Positions 48,605 to 60,775 of a DNA stretch of 64,000 nt are shown here, one piece after another. Each line of letters opens with the position of its first letter. Positions within the stretch are counted from its first letter, which is position 1. The stretch spans positions 3,074,155 to 3,138,154 of the forward strand of contig NW_021167080.1 of assembly GCF_003711515.1 (NCBI RefSeq), in the 5' to 3' direction. The DNA is from Sodiomyces alkalinus F11. Its lineage: Eukaryota > Ascomycota > Sordariomycetes > Glomerellales > Plectosphaerellaceae. The position numbers were made by a program, and so were the translations under genes. The notes under the pieces are model-generated. The model saw only the letters and a program-made list of their open reading frames with translations, did not search any database and was not told where the DNA came from.

Positions 48605-51179
48605 TTAAAGGAGGATGATGAAGGCGAAAAGGGGTGCCACGAATGCAACAAGCAGGCCTGATACGCCCGAACGAACGGCTGCGGCGGTGGGTACGACGGA
48701 CGGCTGGTCAAACGTCGGGCTCGGCACGATGGAGAAGGACGAAGTGACCGACTCGGGGGGCGGGAAGAGATCCGATTCCGAAGGCGATGGCGCTTCCGAG
48801 GGCACGCCGGACGGAAGTTCCGACGTGGGCTCCGGTTGCTCGTCATCCCCCGTCGAGCTGGGTGCGGTCGAGGCCGAGGAGGGCGAGGGCGAATCCGAAT
48901 CCGAATCCGAAGGCAAAGGCAAAGGCAAAGAAGACGTTGGCTCTACCCCCTCGCTCTCGCTCTCGCTCTCGACCACAGACTCCGTCTCGATCGGACCGGT
49001 GGGTGTGGTGGGTGTGGTGGGTGCAGATGTTGCCTCTCCTGCAGACTCTGACGGTTCCGAGGCATCCCAAGTCGGAGCCGGGGCCTCTTCGGACGACGTG
49101 GTCGTCGACGCGGTCGTCGTCTCCGTCTCCGAAACGGGGGGGATCGGCACGGCAGACGTATTCGAGGCGGTCGGGGCCTGCGACGTAGTCGACACATGGT
49201 CGCCATCATCATCGTCATCATCACCACCCGGGCGCGAGGTGACGGCCGACTCGGCAGGCGGCGCCGAAGGGAGCGCGCTCGTAGAGGTAATCGGTTCGGC
49301 GTCCTGGCCCTCGCAGAAGCGGAGGAACTGCTCAAACTTGGGATCGACGTAGTGGCGCCGCGTGAGCGGTCCGTCGTCCGAGTTGGCCTCGATGCAGTCG
49401 AAGCAGAGCTGCAGGTCGTTCAGGAACTGGGACCCGGGGAGGCACATGGTCGGCCACTTGCCCACCGCCTGGACCTCGACGTACACGTTGTTGCAGTCGT
49501 CGAAGCAGATGGCCGGCGCGACCGGGGAGCCGTCGCTCTGGCGCCGCTGGGCTTGCGCTTCCCAGTGCCTCCTCCTGTCGACAGCCTCCTCCGCAGGCTC
49601 CGCAGCGCCCGTCGCGGCCGGCGCCGGTGGCGGGAAGACGGTCAGGTCTGTGGCGGACGCCCAGTTGCCGGTCGTGATGGTCACCTTCCTGCCGTCGATC
49701 TTCTTGACGATGGTCTCGGCGTCGAAGATGGAGTACGGGAGACCGAAGGCGTTGGGGTTGAGGTTGAAGTAACCTTCGCTGGGCGGGTAGTACGACGTCT
49801 CGTTCTCGGCCCAGTTGGTGAGCGTGTAGCGAGGGGCGGGGACGCAGTGCTGCGGCTGGCAGACGTAGTCGTCGGCCGGCGAGTCGGCCCACAGGTTGCA
49901 ACCTTGCGGCTTGGGCGGGTTGCACACGAAGCCGGGCTTGCACCCCCACGTGCGGTTCGACTTGGGGTCGTACGTGTCGATCGGATTGACGCCGGGCACG
50001 TTCGTCGGCGCAGGGCAAACCGTCACGCGGGGCCGTTCGGTGACGGTGGTGACCGACCCCGGCAGGGTAGATACGATCGTCTCGGTCGTCACTTCGGTGA
50101 CCAAGACCTCCGTGGTGAAAGTCGAGACGCTGGTATACGTCGTGGTAACAAGCTCGGTGTGATCAGAGACAACGGTCGTGGGAACCACGGTCACGTAGGT
50201 GAACGTGGTGGTGTAAGTGGAGATGGTCGAGTAGGTGTAGGTCGAGACATCGGTCGTCACCTCCGTCACCACGTCTGTCGAAACGTGCGTAACCGTCTCG
50301 GTCTCGGGGACACTGAGCGTGTAGGTGGTCGTGTCCGTCTCCGTGACGGTCGTCCATATTGTGGTGGTGTAGTAGACGCAGTCTGGCTCACCGCTAGGGA
50401 CCGAGATCGCTCCGCCACCGTATGTGGGATAAGGCGTGGGTGCCGCTCCGCTGCTGGTCTCTCCAGGGCCGGTGCATCTGCGAGTATATCACCATTAGAA
50501 AATGCACACAAGCCATGCGTCGATTGTCGATTGTTGCGACGGCAACTTGGAGAACTTACACTGATTCTGTCACTGTGACGGGATACTTCTTAACAGTGGT
50601 CACCACCTCAGTCGTTGTGCTGTAGTCGGTGGTCGTGGACACTTCCCACTCGGTCGTCGGGACGAGTTTGGTGACAGTGTCGCTCACGACCTCGGTGGTG
50701 AAGACGGTGGAAATGACAAGTACAGTGGAGGCGGACCTGGAACCGGTCGTGAGCCAGTCATTGGGGCAATTGAAGGGTTGCTCATGGCGACTTACGCTGG
50801 GACGGTTTCTGTCACCGACTCTGTCTCCGTCTCGGTCTTCGTTTCCGTCTCGGTCTTCGTTTCCGTCTCGGTCTTCGTCTCCGTCTCTGTTTCCGTCTCC
50901 GTCTCGGTTTCCGTCTTGGTATCCCACTTGATAGTCGTCTCTGTCACGGTAATTTTCTCCGTGACCGTCGTCCTGAAGACGCCGAGTTAGTGGCGCTGCA
51001 GACCTGGACACTATTGCGTGGGGGTGGTCGTCGACTCACGGTTCGGGGATATAGGCACTCAAGCTGGTTGTCTCGGTGATTGTGGGAAAGGCGCAGTAGT
51101 CTGAGCATTCGCGGCAGTTTGGTGTTGCGCCGACGAGACCAGCCAAGGCGCCCAGGGCGAGGATCTGCCACCTTGGCAT
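48605..51179 (-). CDS. Thr/Ser-rich secreted, probably GPI-anchored cell-wall protein
   Basis: Four exons on the minus strand (51179-51040, 50972-50796, 50736-50560, 50477-48605) give 788 residues. The N-terminus (MPRWQILALGALAGLVGA) is a signal peptide. A short Cys segment (CRECSDYC) follows, then a long region of Thr-Val-Thr repeats encoded by exons 2, 3 and the start of 4, rich in O-glycosylation sites; exon 2 is a Thr-Glu-Lys repeat. A Cys-containing globular part (CPAP...WGCKPGFVCNPPKPQGCNLW...CQPQHCVP...CFDDCNN...CFDC) lies at about 260-480. A Ser/Pro/Glu-rich stalk leads to a hydrophobic C-terminal tail (LLVAFVAPLFAFIILL) with small residues before it, as in GPI signals. Likely function is wall structure or adhesion; no enzyme motif is seen. 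Confidence 0.85.
50824..50890. repeat. imperfect tandem hexamers encoding Thr-Glu/Thr-Lys repeats
   Basis: Units such as GTCTCG, GTCTTC and GTTTCC alternate in a larger period of about 18 bases; on the coding strand they give ET and KT dipeptides in exon 2 of the wall-protein gene. Confidence 0.8.
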
Positions 51180-54100
51180 TGTGGTGAAGTGACTGAACTG
51201 CGAAAAGCTCCAGAGATGCTGCGTGCTGGGATTTCTTTTTTCTTTCTTATTTTTCCTGGTCACGCAGTTCGTGGTGGCCGGAGCAAATCGCCAACTGCTA
51301 ACGAGCGTGTGGACGGGGAAGAAAAGAGTGACCGGGTTCGTTGGCCGTCGGTCCGTTACCGTGGTAATCCTTCTTCTTGACGATGCGATGGACGAGGCGC
51401 GGGAGCAGCACAACAAAGAGGAAAACCCAAGGGATCAAGTCAAGTGCCTGGCTGGCTGGGGAGGGGCTTCTCTATGTATGTATGTGTGTATGTGTGCCGG
51501 GGGTGTGGCGTGAGCTACCAGAGGGGCAGGAGACTGACCATGTAAGCGGGCAGTGAGAATTGAGATGAGATGTGAGCGACATGGGTGGGCCAAGCACAGG
51601 GCCAAAGGCCCAGAGACAGACCTGGCTGGCAGCCTTACCGGGCCGGAAGCTCAGTGCTGTTGCTGTTGCTGGGCAAAGACGAAGAGGAAGAGGAAGACGA
51701 GCCACGAAGCCAGAAAAGGAACAAAACAGAAAACACCCGGCAAGGGTAAGGGTAAGGGTAGGTAATCTCCCTTCCCACCTCACCCCCTGTACGTTCCCCT
51801 TGCCCTTGTCCGTTGCCCGTTGTATGTACCCACGTAAGCCACTTGGCACACGGTACACTACTGTAGGCTTGGGCTTGGGAAGAGGTGGAGTTGAGAACGT
51901 CCCCGAGGTGATGCAGCGTGCATATGCTAATTAATTACATATCGTAGAGCAGGGTTGGTGTGGGGGGTGAGGGACAAAGGGCACAAAGGGGAGAGGGAGG
52001 AGGGCCAGGGGGGACCCCGGTAGTCGGTCCAGAACCAGTCGCTATACCCATAGTGGGCGAAAGTTGCTCTCACCGGCCTCGAGTAAGAAGAGGCGGCATG
52101 AGTTGACCCGACAGGTCGTAGGTATGTACATACAGTAGACGGACGGGTGGCCTGCAGTCGGCAGTGCGATCAGCAAGATGGAGCTAGGTAGGTATTGTGC
52201 TGTGCGTGCCCAAGAGCAACCGAGGCTTGATCGCACCAGTCTTTCCAGTGTCTGTACATATTCATCGTACGGATATCATCGTAGGCTTCGAAGGACAAGA
52301 TAGACTTCGTTTGTCAGGGATCGTGATAGTGGAGATGGATTGGTGATCGCATCCTGGACCATGTTAAGCCAACATGGATGGCAAGCACAAAATAGCAACA
52401 CCTCATTGAGGCGCAGGCGCAGGCGCAAGTGTATTTGGGAGATTGGCTTACCTATTTCGGGTTGGTTTTGGGTCAACGTCGCCCTTTTTGCTTCCGGCGA
52501 CACGGATTTCCCCTGTTCGTCTGTTGTTTCGAGGCAATCCAATGTGAATAGTCGACAACATAACGTCGCCGCACATTAAAAAGCCAGAATAGCTGCGGCT
52601 GGCTCACCCGACTCCGAGACAAGTGACTTTCTTTTCGCTGTTTGGTTACTGCTAGTCGATCACCAATGCATCACGAATAGATCTGCGAGTCACTGATCGG
52701 CTCGGCACGGCGACGAGGGCCCCCCGTCGGGAAGGGCAGGGCATGCAATGGCCGAGACCTGAGCCCGTTTTTGTAGGTCTTGGAGAGCTTGACGGGTCCA
52801 GAGGCTTGTCCCGTGGCTGAGAACCCAGTCTATACAATGTAAGTCTAGGTGATTGCTGAGCACTGAATTCATGCAGTCATATTCCGTACCGCATCTTGGA
52901 TGGACGGGGAATGGCCATGGACCATAACCAGGACCATGCCATTACTTGGCACCCGTTATCGACAACCCTGGGACTTTGGTAGTCATGTGAACCCCACATC
53001 CTTCCTCTGGGATCAAAGGTAATTAATTACTTTCTGCAAATTTGTACGAAGTGGTACGAGTCTGGACGGCTCACCTCAATCGTGGGTGTGGGTGCTGAAT
53101 CGCCTGCTGGCAGTCGTGAGAATGAGAGGAGGGAGAGTCCGAGATGAATGAGTTTCGGGAGCTAGTACACGTAGGACTAGGCCATGTTCTCGAAGCCTGA
53201 GAACTCTTTTCGGAACATGAAGCGTTAAAAAAAGGCGTCGAGAGGACCGGAGATGATAGAGAGCACGTCCAAAGCCGGGGGGTGAATGACGATGGGTGGG
53301 CGGGGAAATAAATCGAGTCCAGTCCAACGGGAAACGGTAGATACGAAGACGAGGCGGGGAGACGTTCCTGTCTATTGGAGTGCTCCGTGCGAAGTACGTC
53401 ACACAAACGGTAATACCTGGTAGGTATCACCCTAACACCACTTATAGTATTGTATCGCCTTGGACACGGCAAAATCTGTTAGGTGGATGCATGTTGGAGA
53501 CGGGGCAGAGGCAGGAGATAAACTGTCTATCAACACTGTGTCCACATGACAACGTAAGCTTTTCACGGTCCATGGGCCGAGGCAGGTGTGACCGAGTACA
53601 GTAAGGTATGTACATACAAGGTACCGTATTCGTGACAACGACGTACCCCTGGTGGTCCGACCCCACTAAGACGAACCTGGACTCGTCTCCCCCCATCGCT
53701 GCGACCCTTGGATGAGGCTTTCCATTGTTCAGCCACTGCCACTCCCTGCCAAGACCAGCCTCAATGAGCTTCAAGCCAATTCGTTTCCCTTTTCAGTCTT
53801 CTCTTTTCTTTGTTCCGTCAAGTGCTAATTCCGAATCCTGGCTAGCTCTCGGACTCGAATTCGGACAAACCGGAATAGTTGCCTCCTCGACGCTGTATAC
53901 CACAACCTCCATCACCATCTTCTCCAACATTCGGTCCATCACATCCCATGCTGTACCTCTCTTTTCGCAAAAGTCTGGGGGTAAGCTCTACGTGACATCG
54001 CTCCTCGCTCCTCGACCCGAAAGACAGAAAGACAGAAAGACAGAAAGACCAAAAAGACCCGACGACAGCACCCCCTGTCTGAAGCTGCAGCTCGGGCTCC

Positions 54101-55365
54101 ATCCTTGTGTTACTTGCAGTCGACATCCCTTGCGAGGACCACTGCCACCACACCATCAGTCTTATGCCGTTTCTTCCTCTCCCCCATTCTCCATGCACCG
54201 CGAGATATTGTTCTGTTCGTCTCATTGGCCATGATTCGGTGAAGTTTTCTCTTCTCCTCGTCATCCCCGCTCCCTTCCCTCTCTTGGCAAAACTTATACG
54301 ATCGCCCGTATCTTGCCAGCGCACCGTCTGGCCATGTCTGTCATGTCTGTCATGCCCTCGAGCGTTCTACTCAGCATTTGTACAGATACGGAGTGTATGG
54401 GTGTTGTGGCTGTGGCTCGCCCACAGGACATGGGACGTTTGATTGGGAACATCAGCACTTGCCCATACTTGTCCACAATAAGCCCCCATAACGGTCAGGG
54501 ATTGCCCGGTCTGTGAATGAGCATCGCTCCATCGTTTATTCGGCTGCCATGTGGTCGGCCGAGACATGGGAGTCAACCTTTACAACGTACATGGACGAGA
54601 CTCCGCGCATTCATTCACCTTCCGAACAGGTCCAGCCGGCCAACCCAACGACCAACGACCACTGGGGAAACGGAAGCAAGCTCAATACATCCGCTGCCCA
54701 CGTCTCCGCACATCCTTTATGTAGTTGGAGTCTTGGAGTCTTCTCTCACTCGACGTGCTGACCATCGGGGCCGCCCCGTCGTCCGCAAGTGTGTCTGTCC
54801 CCTTTCGCCTAGGTAGAGAGACAGACACTCAACTACCCACGGCAAAACAAGTACGCATGATGATGAGCTTCTTGTTCGACGTCTCACATCTATAATCTAT
54901 CTATCTGTCTTGTCCGCCGATCCCGAACTGTGGAGGCGGCGGAGAGAGGAGAGTTTCTCTCACTCCACCACAACAAGCACCCCCGACACTCACTTGCCTC
55001 TTTTCTCTCCTGCTCTCATTCGTCACTTGTCTTCCCGCCCGGCCTGCCTTTCTTTGACGACGGTTGCCACCGCGGGGCCTATTGGGTATTGGATCGGGAT
55101 CATCACGCCTCGTCGGCTGCGCGGGCGCGGGGTTCATCCAGCCTATCTATCTTGTCAGCCCTGTTCCGGACCTGAGTTCGTTCACCTGAGCCGGTATTCT
55201 GATTCTTCCTTGAATCATACTCACAACGCATCGCCCATCTACCGTCCACTGAACCCATATGCTCTGGGGCAGCCCTGGGGACTTTCCCTCACGCCCATCT
55301 CGCACCCTGGTCATAGGCAGAGTATTCTGGCATTGATAAAGCACCGGCATTTACATACCGAAACG
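51180..55365. other. 4.2-kb spacer between two divergent cell-surface genes
   Basis: No supportable gene is present. A plus-strand frame at 53725-54234 (169 codons) lacks motifs and crosses an AGACAGA repeat, so I do not call it. The spacer contains GGGTAA repeats at about 51744-51762, TACCT/AGGTA strings (53412-53425, 53600-53630), an AGACAGAAA tandem repeat near 54022-54048 and a CT-rich leader before the kelch gene. The ends must hold promoters of the wall-protein gene (-) and the kelch gene (+). Confidence 0.6.
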
Positions 55366-58261
55366 ATGACTCGTCTACTTTTTTCTACTCTTCTCGCCGC
55401 CCTGGCCGGCCTTGCCTCCGCACAATACGAGGGTTGGACCGAGAATCAGGTCAACGCCTCCATTTGTCTGTGGGCGCAACCGCGAGGTTCGTACCTTGGA
55501 CAGTTGAGCCGTGACGACTAGATACATCTTGGAGTCCCCACGGCTAATATGCCATGTATCACAGCTGGCGTCATCAGAGACACCGTATATCTCGATGGCG
55601 GCTACATCTACTGGTCGCAGGGCCTTTCGAACGGGGAATATGGGCCCATCGACCAGCCCAGTATGTCATGGCTCCGTCTCCCTCGCCCCTTTACGTTCCC
55701 CTTCGCGCTGACCGTAGTTAGACAACCCCCTGGGACTCATGTATACGCTCAACTTTAGCCAGCCGTTCAACCTGTCTCAGAATCTGACCGCATTATTCGG
55801 TACCATTTCCAAGGCGCGCGGCGGCGCCGGCAATGCCAATAGCGACGCCCCCAACTACCTGGATGGAGCCATGCTTGTTAACGACGCCCAGCTTGCTCTC
55901 TACGGAGGCTTGGTCAAGAAGACGGACGCCTTCGACCCTCCGCGCGAAGACGAAGTGCTTGTGTACCAGCAGTATTACTACAACCGGCAAGAACGCGGTA
56001 GCTGGAATCCTGGATTCAACACCGACCGCCTCCCCGAGGACCTGACGCGATACATCGCTTTTGGCGGTGCCGCCAGTGCACCGAGCGAGAACAAGGCCTG
56101 GTATTTTGGTGGCCTGAGAGCTCCCAACTGGGGTCCGATCTTCCAGCGGACAAGCAACATCACGGAAAATGCCGTCAACGTATCGAGCACGCTGATCACG
56201 TTGGACATGAGGGATCAGCTCGATCTGGAATGGACCAACACCACTCTTCCGGACGAAATCAAGGGAAGGGCGAACCCCGAGGTTGTCTGGGTCCCCGTCG
56301 GCGAGGAGGGTATCCTGGTCGTCATCGGTGGTGTCACGTACCCTGACTGGATCACCACCAGTCGCGTATCCGAGAACGCGGCCCAGAGTGTAAGTTGATT
56401 CCTCCGTTCTCCTCCCACCGTCCCAGCGCAAGATTGCTTCAAGGCCCTGGTTCTAATGCCCGGCCCAGACAGAGGAAAGCGACGAGTTCATGGCGGTCAT
56501 CGATATCTACGACGTAGCCAGCGGTCGCTGGTATAGACAGCGCACCGTGGAAGGGCCGACGGCCCGTACCCGGGGATGTGCTGTCGTCGCACCTGCGCAG
56601 GACTCTTCCAGCTTCAACATCTACTACTACGGAGGTTATCCCGGCGTGGACCCCAGGGCCGATTTCTACGACGACGTGTGGGTTCTCTCGATCCCGTCCT
56701 TCACATGGACTCGGGTGAGCGAGGGTCGCCCGAACCACGGACGAGCTGGGCATAAGTGCTTCATGCCGTACCCCGATCAGATGATGGTCATCGGCGGGGA
56801 CACCCCGAGGCCAGGTTCGAACCTGGCCTGTCTCGACGGCGGCATCATCCAGATCTTTAACCTGACGAGCGCCGAGTGGATGGACGAGTACCATCCCGAG
56901 AGGTACTTCGATTACGGCGTACCGTCGGCCGTTCGAGCCGTGATAGGGGGCCAGGCGACCGGTGGCGCCGCATTGACGACCCCGAGTCCGTCTGGCTGGA
57001 GAGACGACGAGCTTGCCGACATCTTCGATACCCCCTACGAAACGTCCAAGATACAGACGTGGTACCCCTACGCCGCCGTCACCGAGTCGAGCCGACCCAC
57101 GATCCCGGACAATAACGACGACGAGAACGAGAACGAGGACGAGGACGAGGACGATAGCGGCGGCGGCGGCGGTGGTGGCGGCCTGCCTGGATGGGTGGCA
57201 CCCACTTTGGGCGTCGTGCTCGGTCTGGTGTTTGTGACGGCCGCCCTGGTGGCCTTCTGCCTCTGGCGCAAGCGGAAGTTCCTGAAGCAGAGAGGCGATA
57301 GCGAAGCAAGCCCCGACGAGAACGGCATGCGGGTCCTGTCTTGGATCAGGGGCCAACCGAGTGAGACGAAGGCGCTTACCGTCACCACGGAGGAGACACC
57401 CTCGAACCTCGACATGACGGAGGTCAGTAGCTCGGTGGGCCCGATCGCATCGCCGGCCTTTGTTACTGCAGCCGTGCCGTCGCGATTCGAAATGATGGAT
57501 ACGTCCATTGCCGAACTTCCAGGTACTATCCATCCTCTGCTTCCTCTCCCCCTTTTTGGAGACAATCAAATTTCTTTGTGCATGTGTGATGCTAACGTAC
57601 GACTTGAAAAGACACATCTCGTCCTCCCGAGCTCCAGGACACAGGTCTCACCCCGGTGGAGATCATCAATAGGCACTCTCACTTTGCCACAGGCAGCCAA
57701 CCCCCAACATCAAGAAACCAGTCCTACCTCGGCTCCATCTCCGGCAACGAAGCCTCCTCATTTTCCCGGTCCTCGGGGCCGCTGGAAATGGATTCGGGCA
57801 GCCACACACCTTCGGTGAATCCGAGCCTGGCGGGACCGCCAACCCCGCCCGTACCGGGCGCTGGCCACGAGACCAGCCAGTCTCCTCGCATCTTGTCGGG
57901 CGTGTCCGGCCTTAGCGAGCGCGATGCGCGTCACCTGCGAAACATCAGCGAGGCCACAGTAAGTTCCGCGACGGACGACGAGCAGGATTCCTCCGGTCCG
58001 GGTCCGGGTCCTGCGGCCGGTTTCGCGCGGCGCGCCGACCCTCCGAGGTCGATACCCGCGGCGTCGAGCACGCCCTCGCAAGGCGACATGGCGAACGAGC
58101 CTGTAAGTCCGCCGACGGCGACCATTAGGGACGAGAGCGAAGATTACATGTTGGCGAACAGGTCGGTAGTGAGTCCCAGTGGGTTGAGTGTGGGGACGCC
58201 GAGTCCGTTGAGGAGGAGCGTGTTTAGGGAGAATGAGGACGATTTGGGTAGTCAGAAGTAG
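55366..58261 (+). CDS. kelch-type single-pass membrane protein
   Basis: Five exons (55366-55486, 55565-55660, 55722-56389, 56469-57522, 57612-58261) give 862 residues. A signal peptide (about 1-19, ending LASA) begins the protein. The extracellular part has kelch-like blades, for example DGGYIYWSQG, LALYGGLV, KAWYFGGL, GILVVIGGV, FNIYYYGGYPG with DVWVLSIPSFTWTRV, and QMMVIGGD, consistent with a beta-propeller, plus several N-glycosylation sequons. An acidic run (DDENENEDEDEDD) and eight Gly precede one transmembrane helix at about 536-558, followed by a basic stop-transfer WRKRKF and a Ser/Pro-rich cytoplasmic tail of about 300 residues. Such proteins are widespread in filamentous ascomycetes without an assigned role. 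It may link wall or surface sensing to the cytoplasm (inference). Confidence 0.88.
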
Positions 58262-58727
58262 GAAATGATAAGGGGTGTTTTTTGTTGAAGGAGCACGGGA
58301 CGAACATGATATGAGACGATGACTTGTTTGATTGAGTACATAACTGACGGGCCCCAAGGGAGGAGGCTGCATAAAGGGTATGTTTAGTTGGGTACTTGTT
58401 AATGATGATTCCCTTTTGATGCCCTATTCGATTTTGCTTGGGGGGGGAAGAGAGAAAGAATAAATATAGTAAAATCAAAACAAACAACCTGAGAACGCCG
58501 TAATCAGAGCATACCGTCGTCCGTCCAACGTGAAAGACGTATCCAAATCGTGGCTGTTTCGTGGAACCACCCCCCCCCCCCCTTCTTCCGTGCCTCGACT
58601 CCAGACAGTACAGTAATTTGATGCGAGGTTGCACGGGGATGAAAAAGACCACAACCGTTCATTTCAGCTCCCAGAATCCCATCGCCACACCTCCCATCCA
58701 CGCTCGTCCATTCCAGAGCCGGTGTAC
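58262..58727. other. convergent spacer between kelch gene and E2 gene
   Basis: A 466-base gap between converging genes with a G run at 58441-58447 and a C run at about 58570-58581. No gene is seen. Confidence 0.6.
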
Positions 58728-59415
58728 TCAAGCCTCCCCCGCATTCTCCTGGCTCTCGCGCACGCACACGCGCACCCGCTTCCTAAACTCGCGCGGATCG
58801 TCGCGGAGCAGGCGGCCGGCCTCGAAGTTGGCGGACGACTCCGGGTTGGGGCTGTGGAAGAGGCTGAGGACGCTGACGAGGATGGTCTCGGGCGAGCGGG
58901 CGGGGTTCCAGCGCTCCGAGGGGTCTTCGTAGCCGAACTCGTCCTCGCCGGGCGGGTGGAGGATGGAGATGCAGAGGCGGCCGTCCGGGTAGATGTTGGG
59001 GTGGAAGGGGATCGGGTTCTTGAAGGTCATGGAGGGGGGTTGGTCGGGGAAGTTGGGGGGGAAGACGAGGCGGGCGCGGAAGAAGGCTCCTGTTGGGGGG
59101 TGGGGGGGAGTTTGTTAGCATTGCTGGGTGGTCTTGGGGGGGTTGTCGTGTGGAAGAAGGAAAAGGGAAAGGTAAAGGTAAAGGGAAAGGAAAAGGAAAG
59201 GAAAAGGAAAAGAGCAAGGAACAAAGAACAAAGAACGCACCACCGTAGTGTTTAGTATCGTCATCGATCATGAGCATGACCTCCCACTCGAAAACATTAT
59301 CATTGACAAGACCACAGGACACACCGGCGAGGTCCCGAGCTGCCTCTCCCTTGGTGATATCCTTAAAGTAGCGGGTGAGGAGCAAGGTAGCTCTCGAGGG
59401 TGCGGATGACGCCAT
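58728..59415 (-). CDS. ubc15: ubiquitin-conjugating enzyme E2, Ubc15/UBE2G type
   Basis: E2 enzyme that carries ubiquitin on a cysteine thioester for transfer by an E3. Two exons (59415-59241 and 59089-58728) give 178 residues. The HPN motif is at 88-90 and the catalytic cysteine is C98 in GRLCISILH. The acidic insertion after the active site (HPPGEDEFGYEDPSERW) marks the UBE2G/Cdc34/Ubc7 class; the FGYEDPSERWNPARSPETIL and FRKRVRVCVR stretches resemble fission yeast Ubc15 more than the ER enzyme Ubc7. The intron carries A/G-rich tracts on the plus strand. Paralogue naming is the least certain part. Confidence 0.92.
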
Positions 59416-60055
59416 GATGGCCAGAGATCAGAACGAGGCGGTCGTTTAGCAATTGGGCGACAAGTTGCGCAAAAAGGTGGTGGCTTGTTTGGAGAGGAAG
59501 TTGATGATGTCGAGTCGAGTCGAGTCGAGTCGTGTTGTTTGCGTTCGGGGAGCACGAACAAAGAGGATTCGTCCACTGGGTTGTGTTGCGAAAAAATAGA
59601 TGAATCGATGATGGGTCAACGAGCAAACGGGCTACAAAAAAAAGTAATATCGGGGCTCGTGAGGAGGGAAAACGAGGCTACTAGCCGTCGGTGTGTTTGG
59701 TGCGTGCTCGTTTTGGGGGAGGGAGAGAGGAGGGAAAAGGAAGACGGGACGAGTAGCGCAATGTTGGTGTCCGGTGGGGTCGGTGAGAGGGATCGCGGGG
59801 TGGGTCTTGGCGAAGATTCACCGACCCTCACCGGGGAAATGTCCTTGTTGAGCAGTACGAAGTACAACGTAATTCTGCGCCAGATATATTTCTCAACGGA
59901 AGCAGTCTATATAAGGTACTTACTCAGTAGTCAAACAATTCTCGGATCTCTTGCTCATAGACAGAATTCCCTAGAAAATATCGAAACTCTCAGTGTCAAC
60001 ATTCGCCACAGGGTATCATTCTTTTCCATCATTTCCCACGTACAGAACCAAGTCC
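59416..60055. other. E2 gene promoter and SNU23 3' region
   Basis: A 640-base spacer. It holds a GAGTC tandem repeat at about 59513-59532 in the presumed leader of the E2 gene. A plus-strand frame of about 200 codons (59485-60090) overlaps SNU23 and has no motif, so it is not called. Confidence 0.6.
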
Positions 60056-60775
60056 TCACGTCTTGTTCTTCGACGTCCCAAACCCAGTAAAACCAAGAGA
60101 AGCCATCATATCATCCTCGTCGTGTTCGCCCTCGATCCGCACATCCTCGCCATACTCCGTCTTGACCTTCTCCGCCGCCTCCCTCTCCGCCCTCTTCCTC
60201 TCCTCCACCTCCCTCCTCTTCCGCCTCTTCTCCGCCGCCTCCCTTTCGTTCTCTTCCCTCCGCAACTCCAGCCGTTCCTGAAGACTGACAGCCTGCTCCC
60301 TCTCCAGCTCCAGCCGCTGCTCCCACCAGTACTCGACGCGCGCGCGGACCTCCCCAGCCGACGCCCTCTCGACCTCCATCTTTTGCCCGGTGGCCGCCAG
60401 GTGCTGCGGCGAGTTCATGTGCTCGACGAACTGCTTGTTGTCCTTGTACGTCAGGTCGCAGGCCTCGCAGTAGAAGCCGGCGCCGCGCCCGCGCCTGCCC
60501 TGGCCCGCGCCCGCCGGCACGAGCTGCGTCTTGCCCACCTGCGAGGACACGTCGAGGGCCGTCCGCCGCGCCGACGCGAGCGACTCGTTCCCCGTGAGCG
60601 GTATGTGGTATTTCCGCCCCGCCAGCTTCGCTTCGTACCGCGCTTTGGACTCTTCGCGCTCCTTGGCCTCGCGCTCCTTGCCGCGCGCCGCGTATTCTTC
60701 CAGGTCCCATGTTTTGCGGAAGTCGGTGTCGCCGGCGGGCGTGCCGTAGGCGCCGCCTTTTGTTGGGTCGGACAT
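60056..60775 (-). CDS. SNU23: SNU23, U4/U6.U5 tri-snRNP zinc-finger protein
   Basis: Spliceosomal protein (ZMAT2 in animals) that joins the U4/U6.U5 tri-snRNP and is present in the pre-B/B complex before activation. Single exon, 239 residues. The N-terminal FRKTWDLEEYAARGKERE stretch is characteristic. A matrin-type C2H2 finger is complete (C103, C106, H119, H125 in FYCEACDLTYKDNKQFVEHM). A long charged coiled-coil of Glu/Arg follows, and the protein ends MMASLGFTGFGTSKNKT, matching the family C-terminal MxxxGFxxFG motif. It diverges from DPH5 with 343 bases between starts. Confidence 0.95.
   Translation of the reverse strand: MSDPTKGGAYGTPAGDTDFRKTWDLEEYAARGKEREAKEREESKARYEAKLAGRKYHIPLTGNESLASARRTALDVSSQVGKTQLVPAGAGQGRRGRGAGFYCEACDLTYKDNKQFVEHMNSPQHLAATGQKMEVERASAGEVRARVEYWWEQRLELEREQAVSLQERLELRREENEREAAEKRRKRREVEERKRAEREAAEKVKTEYGEDVRIEGEHDEDDMMASLGFTGFGTSKNKT

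Noticed and set aside
51744..51762. GGGTAA repeats as an internal telomere remnant
   Set aside because: The unit is GGGTAA, not the GGGTTA of the common TTAGGG telomere, and only three copies are present.
53725..54234. 169-codon frame in the wall-protein/kelch spacer
   Set aside because: Crosses an AGACAGAAA repeat, has no motif and overlaps an equally long minus-strand frame.
56808..56829. B-box-like sequence as part of a tRNA gene
   Set aside because: No acceptor, D or anticodon arms surround it and it sits within a well-supported coding exon.
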